Shown: positions 36,558-43,487 of the stretch, piece by piece
Numbering within the stretch: the first letter of the stretch is position 1
Layout of the letters: every line of letters begins with the position of its first letter
NCBI GenBank assembly: GCA_029212405.1
Contig: JARGNR010000055.1
Coordinates: forward strand, 1-43,487
Reading direction: 5' to 3'
Source: Saprospiraceae bacterium
GTDB taxonomy: Bacteria > Bacteroidota > Bacteroidia > Chitinophagales > Saprospiraceae
DNA: 43,487 nucleotides
Translations under genes and position numbers: made by a program
The notes under the pieces: generated by a model
Databases searched by the model: none
Told to the model about the DNA's origin: nothing
Seen by the model: only the letters and a program-made list of their open reading frames with translations

Positions 36558-37220
36558 TTAAACACTCTCTTCAATCAAACTCAAAAACGTCAATGCTTTG
36601 AAGATATGTTCTTCTCGTTCATTCATCGGCTCCAAAAATTGATACACCCTAGGATTAGGTGATTCATTCTGTCTTAAGTTTACAACCTCTCCGACTTCAC
36701 GCTCTCCGATTTTAACAGGATGAGAACTTAATATTTGATCTGCTTCAATGCGAGCAAGTTGTTTTTTTGACACAGGATCAAAAAGATTGCCTTCTGCATC
36801 TATGACTCCTAATTTATTATTATTTAGATAGACTTGAGTGGATGGGCCTTCTGACATATAGATGTAATCATCAGAAGCCGTACTTACTAATAGAATACTG
36901 GTATCCTCAAGGTAATTGTACCTCTTGTATCCATAGGCTAATAAAGGCTCTTGATAAATTGAAGTAAAGGATCCTGTTTTTTCAGAATTAATCCCCCTGG
37001 ATAATGAAACTTCACTTTGATTTATTGAAAGTAATTCTAATTCGGTGGATGTCATTGGTACCAACTGTTTCACCTTGTCTGCTATTTTAAGCTTTAGTTC
37101 CTCAACGTCTTTTCTTCTCTTTGAAGAACTACTGTTAATAGATACAAAAAATTTATACAGCTGAATGAGAATCATAGCGACCCCAATTGCTAGAATAATT
37201 AATGATAACGATCTCCCCAT
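36558..37220 (-). CDS. Membrane-anchored protein of unknown function next to mutS2
   Basis: 220 residues from ATG 37220 (an in-frame TTG at 37247 would add nine). One N-terminal transmembrane helix (LSLIILAIGVAMILIQLYKFF) is followed by a basic/helical stretch (SSKRRKDVEELKLKIADKVKQL). A beta-rich domain follows, with strands such as TSILLVSTASDDYIYMS and VYLNNNKLGVIDAEGNLFD. I recognise no family. The gene lies 98 bp downstream of mutS2 on the same strand, so it could be read through from mutS2, but the functions need not be linked. Confidence 0.65.
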   Translation of the reverse strand: MGRSLSLIILAIGVAMILIQLYKFFVSINSSSSKRRKDVEELKLKIADKVKQLVPMTSTELELLSINQSEVSLSRGINSEKTGSFTSIYQEPLLAYGYKRYNYLEDTSILLVSTASDDYIYMSEGPSTQVYLNNNKLGVIDAEGNLFDPVSKKQLARIEADQILSSHPVKIGEREVGEVVNLRQNESPNPRVYQFLEPMNEREEHIFKALTFLSLIEESV

Positions 37221-37345
37221 CTGATTTTTATTTATTGAGTATATCAATTAAACCCTTAAGTTGATGAATATAGTTTACCAAAACTAGAATTTACGACCAA
37301 TGACCATTTCCCTTTTGCAAAAACCTTGAATTCTACTACACAAAA

Positions 37346-39730
37346 TCATAACTCCACATAAGTCACCCCGTCTCCCCCCATTTCATCTTCTGGATGCCAA
37401 TATTCTCTTACATCGTTATACTCACGAATTATGCGCAAGACTACTTTTTTTAAAATCCCACTACCTTTACCGTGGACTATTTTCAGTTGTGCTGCATTAT
37501 TAATGATGGCTTTATCCATAAACTCTTGAACATAGGCCTCTGCATCCTTTTTAGTATATCCTCTAATATCCAATTTACTTTCAAAGTTGGATGATCTGAC
37601 AACACCTTCTGTATTGACAGATTTGGAACGATATTCTATAGGTGCACCCGATGGCAGTAATTCACCCAAAGGCACTTCCATATTCAAAAAACCCATTTGT
37701 ATGGTAGCCTTATTCTTATTTAATGAAACGATCTGACCGGTCCCTCCTCCTGACCGCATTCGAACATAACTTCCTTCCTTCAGTTCTTTATCTACAGTCG
37801 CATTATCTCCATAGTATACTTCATCTTGTAACTTTTCTACTTCTGACTGGACCAACTTTCTAGATTCTCTGTGTTTTTTAGCAACTTTCTTTGCCTTTTC
37901 TAAGTTTTTAGCCTCCTTGATTTCACGAATCGCATTTTCCAACTCACGATTTTCATAGCTGATCTCTACTAATTTAGCCTCTTTCTGTTGAAGTTTTAAT
38001 TTTTTTCTTCTGAATTCTAACTCTTTGTACAACTCATCATACGATCGTATCATTTTGTCCACCTTATCCTCTTTGTTTAAGAGAATTTCCATACGATCTT
38101 CAACCTCTTTTTTCTCCGCTTGCAAATTCGTCAACAATTCATCTATCGCTTTCTCATTTTTTCCAGTCTTATGCCTTGCATAATTCAACACTCTCTTACT
38201 CAATCCTGACTTTTCTGCAATCTCAAAAGCAAACGAACTTCCTGGCTTACCAATGATTAGTTGGTACGTTGGTGCTAATTTGGCTTTATTAAATTCCATC
38301 GCACCATTTACTACACCTTTTGTCTTAAACGCATAATATTTTAGATTTGAATAATGCGTCGTAATTACTCCAAAGACTTTTTGATAGTTCAACTGTTTTA
38401 AAATGGCTTCAGCTATTGCTCCTCCAATTTTGGGATCTGTTCCACTCCCAAATTCATCAATAAGAACCAGCGTATCCTCATTTGCATTTTCCAGAAAGTA
38501 TTTCATATTCTGTAACCGACTGCTGTAGGTACTCAAATCATCTTCCAAAGACTGTTGATCTCCAATATCTGTAAATATCCTTTTGAATATTCCAATCTTA
38601 GAATTGGGGTCAGCTGGAATCAACATTCCAAATTGCACCATCATCTGAAGTAAGCCTACAGATTTCATGGTTACAGATTTACCACCAGCATTGGGACCAC
38701 TCAATACAAGCATCCGATTCGCTCCATGTAATTCTAAATTAAATGGAATGGTTTCTTTATTGATCGCCCTATTCTTTAATAGCAATAAGGGATTATATGC
38801 TTTTTTATACCCAAAATGAGGTTGATCTATTAATTGAGGCTTTTCCGCGTCCATGGTAGATGCTACTCTAGATTTTGCACGAATTAAATCCAACTCGATC
38901 AATACCGATTCAATCGTCATTAACTCCTCCGCATAAGGCCTAATTTGTGCACAAAGATCTTTAAGTACTTTATATACCTCTTTTTTCCGATCTGTATAAA
39001 GGTTAAAAATGGCATTATTGATCGGCATTACTTCAGAAGGCTCAATATAAACGGTTTTTCCAGTAGCTGACTCATCGTGAATCACTCCACTTATTCGTCT
39101 TTTATATTCAGCACTTACAGTGAGTACCCTTCTACCATTCCGAAGGCTTTCATTGGTATCTGCCAACATACCTTCTCCACCATAACGCTTTAATGATTGA
39201 CTAAAAACATTATCTAACTCACGTTCCTTGCTACGAATAGCTTTATGAATTTTCAAAAGTTCTGGAGATGCGTCTGGCCTGACTTCACCACGATCATCTA
39301 ACACTCTATCGATCTCTTTTAATAAGTCGGGATCAATCTCTACCCTATTATAAATATCAAAAATTAAAGGATAGGCTTTTCTGCGTGTATGGTCATCAAA
39401 AAATTCAATGAGAATTTTTGCGAGATGAATCATTTTATATATCCTGCGTATCGCATCTACAGATAATACATATCCATCTTTTTTCAACAATGGAATGTCC
39501 GATTCTATACTTTCATAATTTTCCAAAGGAATTGCATTTCCATCTGCCGTTGCTTTTGACCATTGATCCACTTGATCCAGTTTCATTTGGATCAGGTGAA
39601 TATCGGTTTGAAATTTTTCTTGATATAAATACTCAATAGCTTTTTCACCCAGCAATGCATTCTCTACCAAAAGCAGTACTTTATCAAACTCAACTTTCTC
39701 AAATATATCTTTTGGATACTTCTTTATCAT
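37346..39730 (-). CDS. mutS2: MutS2 family protein with Smr domain
   Basis: 794 residues with the full MutS2 plan: an N-terminal lever/clamp helical part, the ATPase with Walker A GPNAGGKS (around residues 344-351) and Walker B VLIDEFGSGTDP (around 420-432), a long coiled coil (~510-650), a KOW-like strand region (LKEGSYVRMRSGG) and a C-terminal Smr domain (~715-794, LDIRGYT and HGKGSG). MutS2 lacks mismatch recognition. Members are reported to suppress recombination by acting on branched DNA and, in Bacillus, to split collided ribosomes through the Smr domain. A TAGGTTTG at 39765-39772 (minus strand) matches the -7 consensus about 35 bp before the ATG. Confidence 0.95.
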   Translation of the reverse strand: MIKKYPKDIFEKVEFDKVLLLVENALLGEKAIEYLYQEKFQTDIHLIQMKLDQVDQWSKATADGNAIPLENYESIESDIPLLKKDGYVLSVDAIRRIYKMIHLAKILIEFFDDHTRRKAYPLIFDIYNRVEIDPDLLKEIDRVLDDRGEVRPDASPELLKIHKAIRSKERELDNVFSQSLKRYGGEGMLADTNESLRNGRRVLTVSAEYKRRISGVIHDESATGKTVYIEPSEVMPINNAIFNLYTDRKKEVYKVLKDLCAQIRPYAEELMTIESVLIELDLIRAKSRVASTMDAEKPQLIDQPHFGYKKAYNPLLLLKNRAINKETIPFNLELHGANRMLVLSGPNAGGKSVTMKSVGLLQMMVQFGMLIPADPNSKIGIFKRIFTDIGDQQSLEDDLSTYSSRLQNMKYFLENANEDTLVLIDEFGSGTDPKIGGAIAEAILKQLNYQKVFGVITTHYSNLKYYAFKTKGVVNGAMEFNKAKLAPTYQLIIGKPGSSFAFEIAEKSGLSKRVLNYARHKTGKNEKAIDELLTNLQAEKKEVEDRMEILLNKEDKVDKMIRSYDELYKELEFRRKKLKLQQKEAKLVEISYENRELENAIREIKEAKNLEKAKKVAKKHRESRKLVQSEVEKLQDEVYYGDNATVDKELKEGSYVRMRSGGGTGQIVSLNKNKATIQMGFLNMEVPLGELLPSGAPIEYRSKSVNTEGVVRSSNFESKLDIRGYTKKDAEAYVQEFMDKAIINNAAQLKIVHGKGSGILKKVVLRIIREYNDVREYWHPEDEMGGDGVTYVEL

Positions 39731-39764
39731 CCCTAACTCTTAATCTTTTGTAATTTCTGGTGCA

Positions 39765-39772
39765 CAAACCTA
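39765..39772 (-). promoter_or_regulatory. Candidate -7 box (TAnnTTTG) for mutS2
   Basis: The minus strand reads TAGGTTTG about 35 bp upstream of the mutS2 ATG, an exact fit to the Bacteroidota -7 consensus. A TTG at the usual -33 distance was not found. Confidence 0.4.
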
Positions 39773-39961
39773 GCGCATTTTTAATAAAAATGATTTTGTC
39801 CTTCATTCAAAGACAAAGTACCATATTGGTTTATGAATACGATAATAACCAGAAAGTCTTTCTAAGGGTTCATTCTTAAACAGTTATTCCTAGAAATTTT
39901 CATCGTTTACAAAAGAATTATGGCGTTAAACCTTTCTTAAGTAATAAATCCCAATGACTTC

Positions 39962-40312
39962 TTAATGATTGTGCCCTTCATGATCTCCATGATCATGCCC
40001 ATCATGGTTATGACCATCATGATCTCCATGATCGTGTCCTTCATGATCGTGTCCATCATGATCATGTGCTGTTCCTTTATAGTTTTTATTTTTCACATAG
40101 TCCATTCCACAGACTGGACATACTCCATTTTTATCGCTTCCACTTCCCTTACAGTGCATGGGACAAATATAGGCAGACACATATTCCTTTCCTGTTTTGT
40201 CAACGACTTCAGATTTTGTACCCTCTGAACCTGTTTTTGACTTATTACCACAGGAGACTATTGAAATACTGAAGCACACAAGGGCCATTAAACTTAAAAT
40301 ATAATTTTTCAT
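39962..40312 (-). CDS. Heavy-metal-binding lipoprotein with His/Asp-rich tail
   Basis: About 116 residues from the ATG at 40312; the longer frame to 40339 adds nine unlikely residues. The N-terminus is a lipoprotein signal (LMALVCFSISIVSC, lipobox SIVSC). The middle holds the heavy-metal-binding domain YICPMHC...GVCPVCGMDYV, whose CPMH and CPxCGM motifs are seen in CusF/CzcB-associated metal domains. The last ~35 residues are near-regular repeats of His, Asp and Gly (HDHDGHDHEGHDHG and so on) ending NH. The tail should chelate zinc, copper, nickel or cobalt in the periplasm. A storage or chaperone role is inferred. No transporter genes adjoin it. Confidence 0.85.
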   Translation of the reverse strand: MKNYILSLMALVCFSISIVSCGNKSKTGSEGTKSEVVDKTGKEYVSAYICPMHCKGSGSDKNGVCPVCGMDYVKNKNYKGTAHDHDGHDHEGHDHGDHDGHNHDGHDHGDHEGHNH

Positions 40313-40450
40313 AATAAACTTGACATTAATTTTGTCCAAATTTAGGACTATTTATTGATATTTATAAGGTTACTTTCTTTCACCTTTTGACTAAAAAAAC
40401 AGAACGCTTCCATAGGAAAACACTATCTGGTATTATGTGCCCCCCCTTTT

Positions 40451-40483
40451 TGTAAAATTATATTCAATATCTATTTTGAATAT
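40451..40483 (-). terminator. Possible terminator hairpin after lpxB
   Basis: ATATTCAA (40460-40467) and TTGAATAT (40476-40483) form an 8-bp, AT-rich stem with an 8-nt loop, 19 bp beyond the lpxB stop. On the minus strand it is followed by TAATTTTAC. The low GC content makes it uncertain. Confidence 0.4.
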
Positions 40484-40502
40484 CGATAATAAGATCGTTC
40501 AA

Positions 40503-41612
40503 CTATTCATTGCTGCATGCGATAATCAATTGAGCTACATTTGCACTTGGATTTCCTTGACCAAACAATAATTTCTGTAGTTCCACATAATCATGCTGTA
40601 TTTGGTCGGATTGCTGTATGACTTCATGCATTTGAGCTACAATTTTTTGTTCATTTACCTCATGCTGAATAAGTTCAGGCACAATTTTTCTGCCAATAAT
40701 TAAATTTACTAAAGAGATACTTTCTAACTGCACCAGTCGCTTCCCTACCTCATAATTTAAGCTACTGGTTTTATAACATACGAGTTGTGGCACTTTGAAT
40801 AAGGCAGCTTCCAATGTAGCTGTTCCGCTGGTTACCAAAGCCAAGTCAGCTTTTGATAAAAGTGTGTACGTATCATTCTCTACTAAATTTACAGATACCC
40901 CAGCTTTATCAATTATCGTATTGTAAAATTCTTTTTCAATGTTAGGAGCCATGGCAATATACAAATCATACTCATAAGAAAAGTGACGAGCTGCTCTCAG
41001 GAAATCCAGCAACAAAAATTCAATCTCTTGCCTTCTGCTTCCTGGTAGTATGGCCAATACTTTTTTACCTGAATTAATGCCTTTCGTAACCTCCACATCT
41101 TTTATAAACGATTGGATTACTGGTAGTAATGGATGACCTACGTAGTGTACTTGAACTCCATTTTCATTGTAGAAATCCACTTCAAAAGGAAGTATGACAA
41201 TCATTTCATCAACACATTCCTTAACGGTTTTAATTCTTCCTTTTTTCCATGCCCACAATTGAGGAGATATGTAATACACGACCTTAAAGCCTCTTCTTTT
41301 TGCCCATTTTGCGATTCTTAAATTAAATCCTGGATAATCGATCAAGACAAGAACATCCGGCTGAAATTCTTCAATTGTCTTTTTTGCAGTTTTGAAAAAA
41401 GACAAAATTCGATTAATTTTTTTCACTACTTCAACAAACCCCATAATAGAGGTTTCTCGAATATGAGTAACAATACTATTGCTTTGAGCCAACATATGAT
41501 CTCCTCCCCAAAACATAAACTCAGCTGCTCCATCAAGTCGTTTTATTTCCTTCATAAGATTCGATCCATGAAGGTCGCCTGATGGCTCACCCGCTATGAT
41601 ATAATATTTCAT
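40503..41612 (-). CDS. lpxB: Lipid-A-disaccharide synthase
   Basis: 369 residues, a GT19 glycosyltransferase that joins 2,3-diacylglucosamine 1-phosphate and UDP-diacylglucosamine to make the lipid A disaccharide at the inner membrane. Visible LpxB motifs are AGEPSGDLHGSNLM at the N-terminus, MGFVEVVKK, DYPGFNLRIAKWAKRRG, YYISPQLWAWKKGR, LPFEVDFY, YVGHPL, LPGSRRQEI, and VTSGTATLEAAL in the C-terminal domain. The length is normal. Its ATG directly abuts the stop codon of the upstream small membrane gene, making it the last gene of a translationally coupled surE-X-lpxB operon. Confidence 0.96.
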   Translation of the reverse strand: MKYYIIAGEPSGDLHGSNLMKEIKRLDGAAEFMFWGGDHMLAQSNSIVTHIRETSIMGFVEVVKKINRILSFFKTAKKTIEEFQPDVLVLIDYPGFNLRIAKWAKRRGFKVVYYISPQLWAWKKGRIKTVKECVDEMIVILPFEVDFYNENGVQVHYVGHPLLPVIQSFIKDVEVTKGINSGKKVLAILPGSRRQEIEFLLLDFLRAARHFSYEYDLYIAMAPNIEKEFYNTIIDKAGVSVNLVENDTYTLLSKADLALVTSGTATLEAALFKVPQLVCYKTSSLNYEVGKRLVQLESISLVNLIIGRKIVPELIQHEVNEQKIVAQMHEVIQQSDQIQHDYVELQKLLFGQGNPSANVAQLIIACSNE

Positions 41613-41915
41613 TTAAAATAGAATTCCACTGTACTGGTACAACCAAAAACCAACATAAAGAAGGGTAGGAAAGACAATACCTCTCATCGTATCATCCCAC
41701 TTGTATTTTCTACAAATATTAAATGGTATAAGATTGGTGCAAATACCAATCAAGGCCAATGTCCTCATTCTTCTAGAAGAACCCGAACTTGAAACATATT
41801 CCATCAATCCCATCTGCGTAAGAATTCCAAATATAAATTCCACTACTATATATCCTAAGACCGGAACAATGGCTCCAATCACCAAACCAGTAAAAAAAGA
41901 GTTTTTATCAATCAT
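41613..41915 (-). CDS. Small membrane protein between surE and lpxB
   Basis: 100 residues with about three hydrophobic helices (FFTGLVIGAIVPVLGYIVVEFIFG, LALIGICTNLIPFNI, GIVFPTLLYVGFWLYQYSG). A Ser/Arg-rich loop and the CRKYKWDDTMRG segment separate them. The function is unknown. The gene overlaps surE by the ATGA of its start and abuts lpxB without a gap, so all three are co-translated. A role in lipid A or envelope assembly is inferred from position only. Confidence 0.8.
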   Translation of the reverse strand: MIDKNSFFTGLVIGAIVPVLGYIVVEFIFGILTQMGLMEYVSSSGSSRRMRTLALIGICTNLIPFNICRKYKWDDTMRGIVFPTLLYVGFWLYQYSGILF

Positions 41916-42703
41916 TTATACATTATTTTTTGAAAAGCAGATTCTTGAAGGTATTTGAGACTTGGAATCGCGCCATGTACAGTTAAGTCAAATCCTGTAG
42001 GAACAATACTTACATATCCGTTGGCTAAGGCCCATATATCTGTATCCTCTCCATGATCTTTATTTACAAATCTTCCTGTCAACCAATAATACTTTTCGCC
42101 ACGTGGATCTAATCCTTCTTGAAAGTCCTCTATCCAACTGCCATTTCCTTGTCTACATACTCGCATTCCCTTTATTTCGGTAGCTGGTAAAGATGGGATA
42201 TTCACATTTAACAGCTTACAAGGTGGGAGTCCATTGACCAAAACTTGTTCTACAATCGTTTCAGCAATACTTGTTGCAGCAGTAAAGTCTGCATCAAAAT
42301 TATAATCAAGCAAAGAAAATCCAATTGAATTGACTCCTTCTAAACTCGCCTCCATAGCCGCAGACATGGTTCCTGAGTAAATTACATTGATCGAGCTATT
42401 CGCTCCATGATTGATGCCCGATAGACATAAATCAATTGTTCGATCTTTTAATAAAACGTTTTTAGCCAATTTTACACAATCAACAGGAGTTCCTGAACAT
42501 TCATATGCATCAATATCATCAAAATGAACCTTTCTCAATCGCAAAGGGGATTCTAATGTAATCGCGTGCCCTTGTCCGGACTGTGGACTATCAGGTGCCA
42601 CCACCACCACTTCTCCAAAACGTGAAGCTACGCCTACCAAGGCTTTTAAACCAGGTGCTAAAATCCCATCATCGTTGGTTACTAAGATTAAAGGTTTTGA
42701 CAT
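41912..42703 (-). CDS. surE: 5'/3'-nucleotidase SurE
   Basis: 263 residues. SurE is a metal-dependent phosphatase acting on nucleoside 5'- and 3'-monophosphates and short polyphosphates in the cytosol. The diagnostic motifs are VTNDDGI (the D11-D12 metal ligands), VAPDSPQSGQGHAIT, CSGTPVDCVKLA and LSGINHGANSS (metal-binding Asn). The length fits the family. It is the first gene of the surE-X-lpxB operon and is divergent from hemH across 163 bp. On the minus strand TATATTCG upstream is a one-mismatch -7 box. Confidence 0.96.
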   Translation of the reverse strand: MSKPLILVTNDDGILAPGLKALVGVASRFGEVVVVAPDSPQSGQGHAITLESPLRLRKVHFDDIDAYECSGTPVDCVKLAKNVLLKDRTIDLCLSGINHGANSSINVIYSGTMSAAMEASLEGVNSIGFSLLDYNFDADFTAATSIAETIVEQVLVNGLPPCKLLNVNIPSLPATEIKGMRVCRQGNGSWIEDFQEGLDPRGEKYYWLTGRFVNKDHGEDTDIWALANGYVSIVPTGFDLTVHGAIPSLKYLQESAFQKIMYK

Positions 42704-42866
42704 TTTATATATTTTTTATTCTTAAATGATGCACGAATATAACGTTCGGGTAACGGCTTACATTATTTTTTACATCAATTTTACTTTAATCCTAAACAGC
42801 TTGGCCATTTGTGTGTTTACTTTGCGCCGTATTTGGTATTGAACTTTATAACAGACTACAGTAAAA

Positions 42867-43487
42867 ATGAAAAAAGGCGTATTACTTGTAAACTTAGGAA
42901 CCCCTGATGATCCAAATCGAGGTGCAGTATATAGATACTTAAAACAATTTTTACTGGATAAAAGAGTGATTGATATTCCATGGTTGCCTAGAAATATTTT
43001 GGTGAGGGGAATTATTGCTCCTTTTAGATCTGGTGCATCATCCAAAATCTACAAAAAGCTTTGGACGGAAGAAGGGTCTCCGATTAAGACATATGGATAC
43101 ACATTGCAAAAAGAAGTGCAAAAAATATTGGGAGAAGATTATCTGGTCGAACTCGCAATGCGCTATCAGTCTCCTTCCATTGAAAATGCACTGAATAATC
43201 TTAAAAAAGCATATGTAGATGAGATAATTGTTTTTCCACTCTTCCCTCATTATGCTTCTGCAACTACTGGTTCAGTTCATGAAGAAGTAATGCGGCTCAT
43301 AAGTAAAGAACAAGTTATACCAGGTCTCAAAATGATCAATTCTTATTATGACAACAAAGATTTGATTAAGGTTTTTGCGGATAACGCTCGAAAACATGAC
43401 ATTGAGAAAATGGATCATGTGTTATTTAGTTTTCATGGTGTACCACAAAGGCATATGAAAAAGGCAGACTCTACAAAAGCTCACTGT
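42867..43487 (+). CDS. hemH: Ferrochelatase (5' part; gene continues beyond the window)
   Basis: The frame opens at ATG 42867 and runs without a stop to the window edge (207 codons of an expected ~330-350). The N-terminus GVLLVNLGTPDDPN, the FLLDKRVIDIPW stretch, GSPIKTYG, MRYQSPSIENAL, VFPLFPHYASATTGS and FSFHGVPQRH (with the metal-binding His at H190) are hallmark ferrochelatase motifs. The enzyme inserts ferrous iron into protoporphyrin IX in the last step of heme synthesis (in many Gram-positives the homolog acts on coproporphyrin). The truncation is due to the window boundary, not to damage. Confidence 0.95.
   Translation, partial: MKKGVLLVNLGTPDDPNRGAVYRYLKQFLLDKRVIDIPWLPRNILVRGIIAPFRSGASSKIYKKLWTEEGSPIKTYGYTLQKEVQKILGEDYLVELAMRYQSPSIENALNNLKKAYVDEIIVFPLFPHYASATTGSVHEEVMRLISKEQVIPGLKMINSYYDNKDLIKVFADNARKHDIEKMDHVLFSFHGVPQRHMKKADSTKAHC

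Noticed and set aside
1-43487. CRISPR arrays, tRNAs, rRNAs, prophage or complete insertion sequences
   Set aside because: Reading by eye, I found no regularly spaced repeats, tRNA-like cloverleafs, rRNA segments, transposase or phage genes. Short RNAs could have been missed.

Overview
The window is AT-rich and gene-dense and comes from the chromosome of a Bacteroidota bacterium. The strongest evidence is three secreted proteins with type IX secretion (T9SS) C-terminal sorting domains. Supporting signs are SPII lipoproteins, few Shine-Dalgarno sequences, several TTG/GTG starts, TAnnTTTG-like -7 boxes, DUF3667 and YiaAB proteins, a surE-(membrane gene)-lpxB operon, and an ECF sigma factor overlapping a membrane anti-sigma factor that ends in an outer-membrane barrel. 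Very long HYR/PKD/dockerin secreted proteins together with the futalosine menaquinone route (MqnD) suggest the Saprospiria, but that class-level placement is inference. I see no rRNA, tRNA, CRISPR array, prophage or complete insertion sequence.

Layout. 133-7000 holds a secreted metzincin protease, a structured non-coding stretch, guanine deaminase, and a large outer-membrane protein with a gluzincin-type HEXXH site. 7221-10037 is a two-gene unit: a helicase-derived protein that appears to have lost its ATPase motifs, followed 6 bp later by a small PD-(D/E)XK (HsdR-N-like) protein. 10202-15823 is a giant PKD-like T9SS protein. 16018-17332 encodes a polyprenol-phosphate glycosyltransferase and a RidA/2-aminomuconate deaminase-like protein. 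17531-20468 is a tight three-gene unit: a one-helix protein, a polytopic membrane protein and a phospholipase D-like lipoprotein. YiaAB and a convergent 1945-residue T9SS protein with HYR, P-domain, dockerin and cohesin-like parts follow, separated by two hairpin terminators. 27558-32872 holds DUF3667, GatB, an RluA-type pseudouridine synthase, an MqnD-methyltransferase fusion and a dicluster ferredoxin. 32956-36404 holds the sigma/anti-sigma pair, a small lipoprotein and a Nudix-like protein lacking the Nudix box. 36558-40312 holds an unknown membrane-anchored protein, MutS2 and a His-rich metal-binding lipoprotein. 40503-42703 is the surE-X-lpxB operon, and a ferrochelatase gene runs off the right edge.

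Most of the window is housekeeping: tRNA-Gln/Asn amidation, heme, lipid A, menaquinone, purine salvage and DNA maintenance. The more unusual parts are the ATPase-dead helicase-like protein with its nuclease-fold partner, the MqnD-TPMT fusion, the dual-membrane anti-sigma factor, the protease-propeller-barrel protein, and a structured intergenic element near 2.9-3.2 kb. Family assignments were made by reading motifs without database searches.
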